From Salinicola tamaricis (GTDB lineage Bacteria > Pseudomonadota > Gammaproteobacteria > Pseudomonadales > Halomonadaceae), in assembly GCF_003006155.1 (NCBI RefSeq), contig NZ_CP023559.1:1674001-1738000 (forward strand): DNA of 64,000 nucleotides, written 5' to 3'. The translations under genes were made by a program, and so were the position numbers. The stretch's first letter is position 1; every line of letters starts with the position of its first letter. Under the pieces are notes generated by a model. The model worked only from the letters and a program-made list of their open reading frames with translations. It had not been told where the DNA came from and searched no databases. This document shows, piece by piece, positions 19,788-30,055 of the stretch.

Positions 19788-21915
19788 AACGTCACGCTGG
19801 CCTGCAGCGTGACTTCCAGCGGATCGCCCACCACCACCCGCGTATCGCCGCCACTCGAGGGGTAGTAGGTGGTGTCGAACAGGTTGTGGACGTTGAGCTG
19901 GAGATGGGTGACGTCGCCCAGCCAGCGGGTGTCCCAGGCGACGAAGGCGTCGGCGATGGTGTAGGCGTCGAGACGGAAGCTGTTGTCGCTGTCGCCTTCG
20001 CGGCTGCCGACGTAGCGCAGCCCGCCGCCGACCCGCCAGCGGCCGTCGTCGGGGTCGAGCTCCAGCTCCCGTGCCAGCAGCAGCGCGGCGGTGTGACGTG
20101 CCACGTTGGGCAGCGCATTACCGGCGGTGCCGCCGTCGGCGTCCTTGAGGACCTCGGCATCGGTGTAGGCGTAGTTGGCCAGCAGCGACAGCCGCTCGGT
20201 CAGCTGGCCCTGCAGCGACATCTCCACCCCTCTAGCGCGGCTCTTGCCCACCGCCCGCGACACGCCGTTGTCGCTCACGACCACATTCTCCTTGGTGATC
20301 TCGAAGTAGGCCAGTGCCGCCTCCACCCGCTCATCGAGCAGGCGGCGCTTGAGCCCGGCCTCCCAACCGTGGCCCCGCTCGGGATCGAAGCGCTGACCCC
20401 GGTGTCGCTGTCCGGCGTGTTGGGCACGAAGGATTCGCTGTAGCTGACATAGGTCGAGGTCAGCGGGTCGATCTGGTAGAGCAGGCTGGCATGGGGCAGA
20501 AAGAGCGTGTCGTCGGTGTCGGTCTCGACCACGAACGGGCGGCCCTGGCCGCCATACTGTTCGGTCATTTGATAGCGCCCGCCGAGCCCCAGGATCCAGC
20601 GCTCGCCGAGATGCAGTGAGTCGTCGATGTAAGCCGCAGTGCTATCGATCTCGTCCAGGCGATGGCTGCGTGCGCTGTCGTAGCGGGCGCCGTCCAGGGT
20701 CAGATCACCGTGATGCGGAGCGTAGATCGAGATCGTGTCGTTGACGCCGCGATAGCGGTCGGCCAGGTAGTCGCGGCGGCGCTCGTGGTCGAGTCCGACG
20801 GTCATCTCGTGGCGGATGCCCGCCAGCTCGACGTCGCCGAGCAGCTCGGCGGCGGTATAGATCACCCGGCGGTCGAAGCCGTGATTGGCATCGGCGCGGC
20901 GCCTCGCGCTGCCGTCCTCGCTGACGCTGAGCACTCGCGGCTGGCCGTCGTCGTACTGGCGTCGGGTCCAGCCGTAGGTCAGGCGACTGGTCCAGGCGCG
21001 ATTCAGATCCTGCTCCCAGCGCGCGCTGAACGACTGATCGTGGCCGGTCACCCGCGACCACGGCTCGTCGAACCGGCGTTTGCGCGGTACATCGACGGGG
21101 TCGCCGTCGACGAAGGCGGTGCCGCGATCCAGCGTCAGATCGTAATCGCGATAGGTATAGGCGAACCACAGCCGGGTGTCGTCGTCCTCCCAGCTCAGCG
21201 AGGGTGCCACTACCGTCTGCCGGTGGCTGCCGAAGTCGCGCCAGCTATCCTCGTCCTGCTGGCCGACGATGAACCGGAAGGCCGCGCCGCTGTCGCCCAG
21301 CGGACCGGTGACGTCGACGCTGGCATCACCACCACCGAACGAGCTGCCCTTGCCGCTGATGGTGCGCTGCCAGGTGTACTGCGGCTTCTTGCTGACGATG
21401 TTGATCACCCCGCCGGGCTCCTGGATGCCGTAGCGAAACGAGCTCGGCCCCTTGAGCACCTCGATGCGTTCGGTGGTGAACAGTGGAAAGGTATCGCGCG
21501 GCTGGCGGATGCCGTCGCGCAGGATCGAGCCGTCGCTGTTGCTGCCGAAACCGCGCTTGATGAAGCCGGCTTCGGTGCCGCCCATGGTGTTGCCCTGGGT
21601 GACCCCGGCGACGAACGCCATGGCGTCGGTCAGCGAATCGGCGCCGATGTCCGCGAGCAGCTGCGGCGTGAGCGCGTCGACGGTACGCGCCTGGGCGAGA
21701 AAATCGGTGCGCCGGCCGGTAGCGAGGTCCGAGGCACCGGGGCGATAGCCTTCGCTGGCGTCACCCGTGGCACGGGCGCTGACCACCACCGGGTCGAGCG
21801 CGACCTCGCCAGTGTCTTCGGCGTGCGCCGGTGTGAGTGGCAACAGCGCCAGCATGGCGGCGAGTGGCTGCCAGCGTGGCAGGGCGCGCCCCGGGGCGAA
21901 GGATTGTGCAGTCAT
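19784..21915 (-). CDS. TonB-dependent siderophore receptor (frameshifted)
   Basis: Outer-membrane ferric-siderophore receptor of the FhuA/FpvA type. The signal peptide (LPRWQPLAAMLALLPLTPAHA) precedes EDTGEVALDPVVVSARATG (TonB-box-like). The plug domain has QGNTMGGTEAGFIKRGFGSN and ERIEVLKGPSSFRYGIQEPG, with GVINIVSKKP marking the end of the plug. The barrel ends NLFDTTYYPSSGGD and the terminal phenylalanine of outer-membrane proteins. One frameshift near 20400, after SFVPNTPDSDTG. About 710 aa. The stop codon lies in the terminal repeat of the MITE-like element. Downstream of the Fur-controlled binding-protein gene. Confidence 0.92.
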
Positions 21916-22050
21916 GAGTGGTGTTCCCTGATGGCGCCGAGTGGCCCTCGGTGCCGGTGCGTTGTCGTTGAAGATCATCGTGACTTGTTGTTGTCGAGCG
22001 TCTTGGCTTGTCGTCGTTGAACGTCGTGGTGCGCCGTCGGCGCGGCGCGA

Positions 22051-23301
22051 TCAGCGTTCGGGAGGCGCCTCGCCGTAGGTGGCGCGGAAGGTGCCGTCGG
22101 CGGCGATCGGCAGGAAGTCGCGGAACAGCGCCTGCTGTGCTCCTTCGGGGTCGAGTGCGGCGCAGGCCTGGGGGTGGAGCCAGCGGGCAATGGCCGTCAG
22201 CGCGAGGGCGCTGAACGGGCTCTGGTGATAACCATGCCAGAGGGCGTGCAAGCCCCCCTGGTTAGCCGCGGAGAGCGTCGTCCAGCCCGGGCGGCGGCTG
22301 ACCACATCGGCCAGATCCCGCTGTGTCTGCGCGGGGGTGACGCCGAAACCGGCGCGCACCGAGCCTCCCGCCGGCCACTGGGCTGCGGTAGCGATGATCA
22401 CCGCCGGGTCGCGCGCCAGGATCGCTTCGGGGTTAAGCACATTCTCGCTGCCCGGGGTCATGCCGGCGGCGATATTGTTGCCACCGGCCCGGGCCACCAG
22501 ATCCGCCAGGCCGCTATCGAAGTTGCTGCGGCAGCATCCCACCTTGAGGCCGGGGGCGATGTCGATCAGTACGCTGGGAGCCTGGTCTCTGGTGGTGTCA
22601 CGGGCGGCGGCATCGACGCAGTCGGCGACCGCTGCCTCCAGCTCGGCCAGCCGCCGGTTCAGCGCCGTCGCGCGTGGATCGACGTCGAGTGCGCGACCCA
22701 GCAGGGTCAGCGAGGGGTGGGTATCCGCCAGCGGGTGCTGCTGGAAGTCGATGAACAGCACCGGGATGCCCAGGGCGTCGAGCTGTGCCAGCAGTCGAGT
22801 GCCGCGGATGGCGCCGTAGCGGGCGCGATTGACCAGGATCAGATCCGGTTCGAGCGTGAGCAGTGCCTCGGCGCTGGGCAGCGGGTCGCCACCCTCCAGC
22901 ACCGGCAGCCGGGCCAGGGCGGGGAAGGCGCGGGTGAAGCGCTTCTGGGCCTCGGGGTCGAAGTCGGCGAGCGAGCCGTGCCAGCCGCTCAGGCGTGCCA
23001 CCGGGTTGGGCAGCAGGGCCGCCAGTGCCAGCAGATGCCGGGGGTCGTCGAGGAAGATGCGCTGCGGCGCGTGGTCGAGGGTCACCGCGCGCCCGGCGAG
23101 ATCGGTCACCTGCAGCGGATAGCGGGCCGCGGCGGGCGCATCGGCGCGCGTCTGGGTGTCGGTATCGTCTTTGTCTGCGGCGTTGGCCGCGCTGGCGAGA
23201 GGCAACAGGCCCGCCAGCAGGCAGGCGCAAAGGATCAGACGATGAAGCGATCGGCGCCAGCGGCGCAAGGGAGAAGCGGGGCGGCCGCAGCGGGCAAGCA
23301 T
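22051..23301 (-). CDS. Iron-siderophore ABC-type periplasmic binding protein
   Basis: About 416 aa with an N-terminal signal region (LILCACLLAGLLPLASAANA) and a periplasmic-binding fold of the FepB/BtuF class. YPLQVTDLAGRAVTLDHAPQ is the usual first strand; GGDPLPSAEALLTLEPDLIL and NPEAILARDPAVIIAT mark the two lobes. The ATG at 23301 lies 26 bases after a perfect Fur box. The receptor follows 135 bases downstream. No permease or ATPase gene is linked, so those are encoded elsewhere or the protein serves another carrier. Confidence 0.88.
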   Translation of the reverse strand: MLARCGRPASPLRRWRRSLHRLILCACLLAGLLPLASAANAADKDDTDTQTRADAPAAARYPLQVTDLAGRAVTLDHAPQRIFLDDPRHLLALAALLPNPVARLSGWHGSLADFDPEAQKRFTRAFPALARLPVLEGGDPLPSAEALLTLEPDLILVNRARYGAIRGTRLLAQLDALGIPVLFIDFQQHPLADTHPSLTLLGRALDVDPRATALNRRLAELEAAVADCVDAAARDTTRDQAPSVLIDIAPGLKVGCCRSNFDSGLADLVARAGGNNIAAGMTPGSENVLNPEAILARDPAVIIATAAQWPAGGSVRAGFGVTPAQTQRDLADVVSRRPGWTTLSAANQGGLHALWHGYHQSPFSALALTAIARWLHPQACAALDPEGAQQALFRDFLPIAADGTFRATYGEAPPER

Positions 23302-23327
23302 TGGCAATATTTTTCTAGTTGATTAAA

Positions 23328-23340
23328 GATAATCATTATC
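23328..23340 (-). promoter_or_regulatory. Fur box
   Basis: GATAATCATTATC, a perfect 6-1-6 palindrome identical to the core of the Fur consensus, lies in an AT-rich island (23306-23350). It is upstream of the siderophore binding-protein and receptor genes. Predicts iron repression of the pair. Confidence 0.88.
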
Positions 23341-23422
23341 ATTTTTATTCGTGAGCAGGTCAACGCGGCACGCCCTGCTGCGCCGCTGCCCGGGGAGAAG
23401 CGATGGGCCCCTGCGCGCTGTG

Positions 23423-23992
23423 CTAGCCCCCGAGTCTGGCGCGGTCTGCGGCGGTAAAGTCGCGAATCTCCCACCGGTCGCCGGCGGTAGGGGCGATCCA
23501 CAGTGGTATTGCGTTGGCCGAGCGCGGGCCGGTGGGGCTGCCGCTGGTGAGCCAGCGCACCGCGCGCACCAGCCCGGAGTGGCCCACCACCAGCGGGGTG
23601 TCGGCTTCGTCGAGCAGCGCATTGAGGGTGGTGGCGATGCGGCTGACGAACGCCTCCCAGGCCTCGCCATTGGGCGGCGTATCGGTATAGGGGATCGCGG
23701 TGGGAATCGGCTGGCCCTCCAGATCGCCCCAGTGGCGCTCCATCAGGCCCTCGACCAGGCGGTCGGGCGCGCGCCCCAGGGCCAGCTCAGCGGTGTGGCG
23801 GGCGCGCACTAGCGGGCTGGAGACCGCCAGCGACCAGTCGAGGTCGCCGACCAGCGCCTGAGCCCGGCGCGCCTCGGCCTCGCCGCGCACGGTGAGGGGC
23901 ACGTCGTGCTGCCCGCCGATACGCCGCTCCTGATTGCGCGTGCTCTGGGCGTGGCGCAGAAAGACGAAGGGGCGACGACTCAAATGGGGCAT
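23423..23992 (-). CDS. Histidine phosphatase family protein
   Basis: 189 aa, phosphoglycerate-mutase-like fold. The catalytic motif appears as FLRHAQSTRN (Gly replaced by Ala in the common RHGxT) near residue 12, with the second histidine in VVGHSGLVRAVRW near residue 140 and the acid in MERHWGDLEGQ. Substrate not predictable; such proteins include cobalamin, sugar-phosphate and broad phosphatases. Transcribed away from the Fur-controlled pair's start. Confidence 0.85.
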   Translation of the reverse strand: MPHLSRRPFVFLRHAQSTRNQERRIGGQHDVPLTVRGEAEARRAQALVGDLDWSLAVSSPLVRARHTAELALGRAPDRLVEGLMERHWGDLEGQPIPTAIPYTDTPPNGEAWEAFVSRIATTLNALLDEADTPLVVGHSGLVRAVRWLTSGSPTGPRSANAIPLWIAPTAGDRWEIRDFTAADRARLGG

Positions 23993-24066
23993 GGTGATGG
24001 CTCGAACAGGAAGCTGGCACGACTAGCGCGGCGAAGGCGTTCATCTTACCCGCCTCGACGCGGCTG

Positions 24067-25507
24067 TCATCCCTCGGCGGCCTCGGCCCGAAAGCGCGCG
24101 GTAGCCGGGTCGGCCCGGTAGTGGCGGGCCCAGGTCGGCGCTTCCCGGGCCAGCGTGAGTACGCCATCGAGAAGGCGCGCCACCTGCTCTTCGCTGTGGA
24201 GTAGATGCAGGCTCAGTCTGACCCAGCCGGGCTTGTCCAGCTCGTGGCCCTGGTCGAGACGTTCGACCAGCGCCGCCGAGGCCGCGGCGTCGATCCCCAG
24301 CAGGCGGTGGGCGTAGGGCCCGGCGCAGGCGCAGCCGCCGCGGGCCTGGATGCCATGGAGATCCGAGAGCATGCGGGTGAACAGTTGATGGTGGATCAGG
24401 CCGCCGTCGGCATCGCGTACGCGGAAGGAGAAAATCGGCAGCGCCGCTACGTCCTGGCGCCCCAGCAGTTCCAGCCGCGGCTCGTCGGCCCAGTGGGCGA
24501 GGGCGCGGCGGTGCAGCTCGGCATCGCGCTGAGCGATCTCGGGCAGCCCGATCGCTGCCTTGACCATCAGCGCCAGCGCGGCGCGAATGTCACCGATCAC
24601 GTTGGGCGTGCCGCCCTCCTCGCGCGCCGCCAGGTTGGCGCTGTAGCGGTGTGCCCAGGGCGAGACGAAGCTGACCGTGCCGCCGCCCGGCAGCGAAGGC
24701 GTCTGCCGCCGCGCCACGCTGTCGCGCACTACCATGACCCCGGAGGCGCCGGGGCCGCCGACGAACTTGTGCGGTGAGAAGACGATGGCGTCCTTGCGGC
24801 AGTCCGGCGCGGGCGCCATGTCCATCGCCAGATAGGGGCCGGCACCGGGTAATCCCATATTGCCAGGGCACCGGGCGCTTGAGGCGGCGGGTGACGTCGT
24901 CCACATCGCTGATGATGCCGGTGACGTTGGAGGCGGCCGAGAAGGCGCCGACGATCAGATCGCTGCCGGCGGCGTCCACCAGCGCCTGCTCCAGCGCCAC
25001 CGGGTCCGGCCCACCGGCGTCGCCCTCGGGGATCTCGGTCACGTGGGCACCGCTCTCGCGCCAGGCGAGCAGGTTGGAGTGGTGCTCGTAGGGGCCAATC
25101 AGCACGCTGATGCGCTCGCCGCGGCGCACCCCGGCGGCGATATCGAGCAGCGCCACGATACGGTTGATGCCGGCGGTGGCGCCGCTGCCGCTGAACACCA
25201 CATGGCAATCCTCGGCATTGAGCTCCCGCGCGATCAGCGACCGTGCCTCCTGGCGCAGCCGGGTCATGGTCTGCCCGCAGTGCGAGGCCTCGGTGTGCGA
25301 GTTGGCGTAGAACGGCAGCACCTCTTCACTGATGAAGCGCTCGACCTGGCGCAGCGCACGCCCGGAGGCGACATAGTCGGCGTAGAGCAGACGACGCTGA
25401 CCGAAGGGCGTGGTGATCGGCATATCGTCGCCGATCAGGCCCTGGCGCAGGCGCGCCAGCAGGTCGGGGCCGTAGAGGGCGTGACGGAAGTCGGCGAGTG
25501 TGGTCAT
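24067..25507 (-). CDS. Class V aminotransferase, cysteine-desulfurase-like (frameshifted)
   Basis: PLP enzyme of the SufS/NifS fold. Visible: LLYADYVASGRALRQVE (N-terminal), the PLP-ring segment SGSGATAGINRIVALL, YEHHSNLLAWR, and the Schiff-base lysine in IVFSPHKFVGGPGASG. One frameshift near 24870, between RRLKR and GPYLAMDM, gives about 480 aa. Longer than SufS and without a linked scaffold, so it is more likely a selenocysteine-lyase-like or catabolic aminotransferase. Divergent from an Lrp-type gene, a common regulator arrangement. Confidence 0.85.
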
Positions 25508-25627
25508 GGAGGCCTCATCACAGGAGGACGTGCAAGCGCGATGTACGAGGCTATGATATCCCGTCTCGGGCGGGTAGATTTCTCGTTATGACCCGGTATC
25601 GACCCAGACATTGAGTGATTTGACCCC

Positions 25628-26086
25628 ATGAGCGGCGTGAAATTGGATCATTTCAACCTCGCTATCCTGCGCGAGCTGCAGCAGCACCCCGGCTGCGCCC
25701 AGCGTGAGCTGGCCGAGCGGGTCAATCTCTCCCAGAACGCCTGCTGGCGGCGGGTCAAACAGCTCGAGGAGGCCGGCGTGATCGAGGCGCGGCGGCTGGT
25801 GCTGAGCCGTCAGGCGCTCGGCTTTGGGCTGGTGGTGTTCTCGATGATCCGCACCCGCAGCCACTCGCGGACTTGGCTGGCGGACTTCCGCGAGCATGTG
25901 CTGGGCATCCCCGAGGTGATCGACTTCTACCGTATCGGCGGCGACTACATGCTCAAGATCGTGACGCGTGATATCGGCGCCTTCGATCTGATCTACCAGC
26001 GCCTGATCGATGGCTTCGAGATCGACACCGTCACCTCCTACTTTGCCATGGAGGCGCTGGCCGAAAGCCGCCCGCTGCCGGTGTGA
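25628..26086 (+). CDS. Lrp/AsnC-family transcriptional regulator
   Basis: 152 aa. N-terminal winged HTH (LDHFNLAILRELQQHPGCAQ, then RVNLSQNACWRRVKQLEEAG) and a C-terminal RAM effector domain (EVIDFYRIGGDYMLKIVTRD). Intact. The divergent class V aminotransferase is its likely target, and the hydroxyacid dehydrogenase downstream may be in the same unit. Confidence 0.92.
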   Translation: MSGVKLDHFNLAILRELQQHPGCAQRELAERVNLSQNACWRRVKQLEEAGVIEARRLVLSRQALGFGLVVFSMIRTRSHSRTWLADFREHVLGIPEVIDFYRIGGDYMLKIVTRDIGAFDLIYQRLIDGFEIDTVTSYFAMEALAESRPLPV

Positions 26087-26128
26087 GCCCGTACCCTCCA
26101 TCGAACTCCCTGCTGCCGAGGACCCGTC

Positions 26129-27124
26129 ATGCCCGTTGCCAAGCCGCTCGAGGTGCATATCTATACTGATCCCGCCTTCCGCCAATCGCCGGATTTCAGC
26201 GCCGAGCGGGTGCGCGACATTCTGGGCGAGTTCGCCGGGCTGGCATCGCGCATCGCGCTGGGCTTCAGCCGTGATGCGGCTACCCTCGACGCCGCCCTGG
26301 CCACCGCCGAGGTACTGGTGGTGGTCGGCAAGCTGGATCTGGTCGATGTCGCCGCGCGGGCGCCCGCGCTGCGCTGGGTGCACATCACCAGCGCCGGCGT
26401 CGACCGGGTACCGTTGGCGGCGCTGCCGGCGGGGCTCTGCATCACCAACGCCCGTGGCAACCACGAGGCGCGCACCTTCGAGTTCTCGCTGACGGCGCTG
26501 TTGATGCTCAACAACGCCGTGCCGACGTTCGTCACCCAGCAGATCGAGCAGCGCTGGGCGCAGCGCGCGCTCGAGCCGATCGAAGGCAAGCGGGTGGTGA
26601 TCCTGGGCATGGGTGCGCTGGGTAGTTCGGCGGCGCGGGCGGCCCGGCAGCTGGGGCTCGAGGTCATCGGGGTCAGCCGTAGCGGGCAGGCCCACCCCCT
26701 GGCCGATCTCAGCCTGCCCCAGGCGCGTCTGCCCGATGCCTTGGCCGAGGCCGACTTCCTGCTGATCACCCTGCCGCTGACCGCGCAGACGCGATGCCTG
26801 GTCGGCGCCACCGAGCTGGCGGCGCTGCCACCGCATGCCGGGGTGATCAACATCGGCCGCGGGCCGGTGCTGGACGTCGCCGCGCTGGCCCAGCGCCTGG
26901 AGGCGGGCCAACTGGGCGGCGCGGTGCTCGATGTCTTCCCCGAGGAGCCACTGACGCCGGCGTCACCCTACTGGCGCACGCCCAACCTGCTGGTGATTCC
27001 CCACAGCGGCCTTTATGACGCCGACTATGTGCCGCGCTGCCTGCGCAGCTTCTTTGCCAACGTCAGCCGCTATCTGGATGGCGAGGCGGTGGAGAATCGG
27101 GTCGATCCGGCGCTGGGCTATTAG
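26129..27124 (+). CDS. D-2-hydroxyacid dehydrogenase
   Basis: 331 aa. Rossmann motif VVILGMGALGSSAARAARQL near residue 155; catalytic arginine in NIGRGPVLDVAALAQ, glutamate in VFPEEPLTPASP and histidine in LLVIPHSGLYDADY. The order fits glyoxylate/hydroxypyruvate or other 2-keto acid reductases. It follows the Lrp gene by 42 bases in the same direction. Intact; the precise substrate is open. Confidence 0.9.
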   Translation: MPVAKPLEVHIYTDPAFRQSPDFSAERVRDILGEFAGLASRIALGFSRDAATLDAALATAEVLVVVGKLDLVDVAARAPALRWVHITSAGVDRVPLAALPAGLCITNARGNHEARTFEFSLTALLMLNNAVPTFVTQQIEQRWAQRALEPIEGKRVVILGMGALGSSAARAARQLGLEVIGVSRSGQAHPLADLSLPQARLPDALAEADFLLITLPLTAQTRCLVGATELAALPPHAGVINIGRGPVLDVAALAQRLEAGQLGGAVLDVFPEEPLTPASPYWRTPNLLVIPHSGLYDADYVPRCLRSFFANVSRYLDGEAVENRVDPALGY

Positions 27125-27164
27125 CTGGGCTAAATAAGAGGGCGGGTGATCGTGGTCGGGCCGC

Positions 27165-28559
27165 TCATAGCGTCTGCCACAGCATCGGCCCCGGGTCGCC
27201 GAGGGTCTCGGCGATGATGTCGAGAGCCCGGTCGAGGGCGTCGCGATTCTCCGCGGCGCTGATACAGATTCGAATCGCCTGGGGCGCGCTGACGCTGCCT
27301 AGGCAGAAGCTTTCGGCACTGCTGACAGCGATCTGGTGCTCACGCAGCTGCGCTTCGACGTGGCTCGAGCGCAGATCCGCGGGCAGCGGCAGCCACAGAT
27401 AGAAGCCTCCGCGCTGGCCTCGTGGATGGAAGGCCGCGAGCTTCTCCTGGGCGCGGTCGAAGCGCCACGCCAGCTCTTCGCGCTGCCAGGCGAGCAGCGT
27501 ATCGGCGTCACCGCTGGCGATCCAGTGCGCGACCACGCCATTCATCAGCGGCGGTGGCATCCAGCACTGCGCGCGCAGCGCCGCTATCAGCCGCCCGTGC
27601 AGCGCCTGCGGAGCGCGTATCGCCCCGACCCTGAGCCCGCCGCCGAGCAGTTTCGAGACCGAGAACAGCGTCAGCGTGTGCGCCGGAGCGAGCTGGTAGA
27701 GCGGCGTCTCCGTGGCACCCAGTTGCGGGTAGATGTCGTCCTCGATCAGCCAGAACCCGCGTGCCTCGGCCAGTGCGGCCAGGGCGCGACGGCGTGGCTC
27801 GCTCAGGCGCACCGTGGTCGGGTTGTGGCAATCCGGCATCAGATAGAGCGCAGCGAATGGTTGCTGATCGTGGGCGCGGGCCACTGCGTCGACGTCGATG
27901 CCGTGCGCATCGTGGGGGACCGCCACGCCCTTGAGCGACAGTTGCTGCAGCGCGCTGATCAGGCCCGGATAGGTGAGACGTTCGGCGGCGACCCGTTCCC
28001 CTGGCAGCAGCAGGGCGCTGAGGCAGAGATGGATACCGTGCATGCCGCCTTGGTCGAGCAGCAGCTCGGCCGGGTCGAGCGTGCGGCCCATCTTGCCCAG
28101 CCAGGCCGCGAGGGTGGCAATCTGCCACGCCTGCCCGGGTTCCGGCTGGTAATCGATCATCGCGCTGAGCTGCTCCGGGTCCTGCTGGATCGCCTGCATC
28201 GCGCGGGCCAGATGCAGGCTGCGCTGCGCGGTCGGTGGCGGTGTGGCGTGGCTGAGATCGATCGACCCGCTGTCGCGCGGCCGCGTGAACAGATGGTCGA
28301 AGGCGCCGATACCGGCCTCCGCGCCACGCACATAGGTACCGCTACCGACCCGTGCGCTGACCACCCCGCGCTGCTCGGCCACGGCGTAGGCACGGGTGAC
28401 CGTGCCTACGGTCACCCCCAGGGCGTCGGCGAGGCGGCGCTGCGGGGGCAGCTTGTCGCCGGCGGCCAGCTCGCCGCTGACCACCGCGGCGGCGATGGCA
28501 TCGGCGAGCTGACGATAACGCGGGCCGCTGCCGGAGAGTATCGGTGTCCAGATTGTCAT
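27165..28559 (-). CDS. MocR/PdxR-family GntR regulator with aminotransferase domain
   Basis: 464 aa. N-terminal GntR winged HTH (SGPRYRQLADAIAAAVVSGE and LAAGDKLPPQRRLADALGVT) joined to a class I aminotransferase-like domain. PLP-site features: DCHNPTTVRLS, LIEDDIYPQLG and the lysine in LFSVSKLLGGGLRVG. Such regulators sense PLP or an amino compound. It is divergent from the AlaX-LysE pair across 132 bp that contains GTCAA/TTGAC inverted half-sites (about 28630-28660). Confidence 0.92.
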   Translation of the reverse strand: MTIWTPILSGSGPRYRQLADAIAAAVVSGELAAGDKLPPQRRLADALGVTVGTVTRAYAVAEQRGVVSARVGSGTYVRGAEAGIGAFDHLFTRPRDSGSIDLSHATPPPTAQRSLHLARAMQAIQQDPEQLSAMIDYQPEPGQAWQIATLAAWLGKMGRTLDPAELLLDQGGMHGIHLCLSALLLPGERVAAERLTYPGLISALQQLSLKGVAVPHDAHGIDVDAVARAHDQQPFAALYLMPDCHNPTTVRLSEPRRRALAALAEARGFWLIEDDIYPQLGATETPLYQLAPAHTLTLFSVSKLLGGGLRVGAIRAPQALHGRLIAALRAQCWMPPPLMNGVVAHWIASGDADTLLAWQREELAWRFDRAQEKLAAFHPRGQRGGFYLWLPLPADLRSSHVEAQLREHQIAVSSAESFCLGSVSAPQAIRICISAAENRDALDRALDIIAETLGDPGPMLWQTL

Positions 28560-28691
28560 GGTGACAAAAATCGGGTTGACCCGGTTATTGGGAAGTTTAT
28601 GCTCGAATTGTTCTCAATAGACGGCGAAAAGTCAATAAATTGAACCCATACAATTTGACTCGACAGGGCGTCGGGTCGACAGGAGGTCAGC

Positions 28692-29420
28692 ATGTCCACC
28701 CAACTGCGGTTTCGCGATCTACCCCTGGCACAGGAGAGTCTGGCCAGCGTGACTGCGGTGGGCGCCGACGGCGCGGTGGCGACCGACGCCACGCTCTTCT
28801 ATCCCCAGGGGGGTGGCCAGCCCGGGGATAGCGGGGTGTTCATCACCGCCGATGGCCGCTGCCTGACGGTGCACGACACGCGCAAGGGCGAAGGCGGCGC
28901 GGTGTGGCACTATCTCGACCCCGGGCACGATCTCACCGTCGGCCAGAGCGTGACCCAGCAGATCGACTGGCCGCGGCGCTGGGCGCATATGCGCATGCAC
29001 ACCGCTCTGCACCTGCTCTCGGTGCTGGTGCCTTATGGCGTCACCGGCGGTAGCATCGGCGCCGAGCGTGGTCGGCTCGATTTCGATCTCGGCGAGGTCA
29101 GCCTCGACAAGGCGGCGCTGACCGCAGGCCTCGAGGCGCTTATCGCCGCCGACCACCCGGTTTCCAGCGAATGGATCAGCGAGGCCGAACTTGACGCGCG
29201 CCCCGAGCTGGTGAAGACGATGTCGGTGGCGCCGCCACGGGGTGCCGGCATGATCCGCATGGTGCGCATCGGCGATATCGACTATCAACCCTGCGGTGGC
29301 ACCCATGTGACCTCCACCGCCCAGGTCGGCGCGCTGCACGTGGCCAGCATCAAGAACCGCGGCGCCCGCAATCGCCGTGTCACCCTGGCCTGGAATCAGA
29401 CCGCGGAGGGGCAAGCATGA
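28692..29420 (+). CDS. Alanyl-tRNA editing protein, AlaX type
   Basis: 242 aa free-standing editing domain that deacylates mischarged tRNA(Ala). YPQGGGQPGDSGVF is the usual N-terminal signature. The zinc motif HTALHLLS (HxxxH) is near residue 102, and CGGTHVTSTAQVG carries the Cys/His pair. AGGAGG precedes the ATG closely. Overlaps the LysE-type gene by 4 bases (ATGA). AlaX next to a LysE exporter under a MocR regulator suggests an amino-acid stress unit (inference). Confidence 0.92.
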   Translation: MSTQLRFRDLPLAQESLASVTAVGADGAVATDATLFYPQGGGQPGDSGVFITADGRCLTVHDTRKGEGGAVWHYLDPGHDLTVGQSVTQQIDWPRRWAHMRMHTALHLLSVLVPYGVTGGSIGAERGRLDFDLGEVSLDKAALTAGLEALIAADHPVSSEWISEAELDARPELVKTMSVAPPRGAGMIRMVRIGDIDYQPCGGTHVTSTAQVGALHVASIKNRGARNRRVTLAWNQTAEGQA

Positions 29421-30019
29421 CCTCGCTCGCTTGGTGGCTGTCGCTGACACTCTTCGCCGCGTCGATGACCGGCTCCCCCGGGCCCAACAACGTCATGCTC
29501 ACCGCCTCCGGGGCGCTCTACGGCTACCGTCGCACGCTGCCGCACATCTTCGGCATCATGGCCGGCGGTTTCGTACTCTTTCTGAGCGTCGCACTAGGGC
29601 TCGGGACGCTGTTCGAGCGCTACCCGCTGATCCAGCAGAGTCTCAAGGTGGTGGGCGCGGTCTATCTGCTCTATCTGGCGTGGAAAATCGCCAGTGCTCC
29701 GCCACCGAACCTTGCCGCTCGTGATGGGGCGCGACCGCTGACCGCGTGGCAGGCGGCAGCCTTCCAGTTCGTCAATCCCAAGGTATGGGTCATGGGCATC
29801 GCGCTGGTGGCAGGTTTTCTGCCCCACGAAGGGCTGCTCGTTCTCAACGCCCTGGTGCTGGCGCTGGTGATGGAGAGTGTGGCGTTCTTCTGCATCTCCT
29901 TCTGGGCGATGTTCGGCATGGCGATCGGGCGGTTGCTGAAGACACCGCGGGCGTGGCGTATCTTCAACGGCGTGATGGGGCTGGCGACGGCTGCCTGCGT
30001 CGGGTTCATTCTGAGCTGA
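29417..30019 (+). CDS. LysE/RhtB-family amino-acid exporter
   Basis: 200 aa with six predicted membrane segments. SMTGSPGPNNVMLTASGALY near the N-terminus is the LysE family motif, and AAFQFVNPKVWVMGIALVAG the second conserved segment. Intact, coupled to the AlaX gene upstream. Confidence 0.92.
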   Translation: MTSLAWWLSLTLFAASMTGSPGPNNVMLTASGALYGYRRTLPHIFGIMAGGFVLFLSVALGLGTLFERYPLIQQSLKVVGAVYLLYLAWKIASAPPPNLAARDGARPLTAWQAAAFQFVNPKVWVMGIALVAGFLPHEGLLVLNALVLALVMESVAFFCISFWAMFGMAIGRLLKTPRAWRIFNGVMGLATAACVGFILS

Positions 30020-30055
30020 GATCCAGAGACCCTCGAGCCGGCCACGGAGAGACGC

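Noticed and set aside
20662..22020. Long open frame opposite the siderophore receptor
   Set aside because: Antisense to a conserved TonB receptor; low-complexity composition and no start signal.
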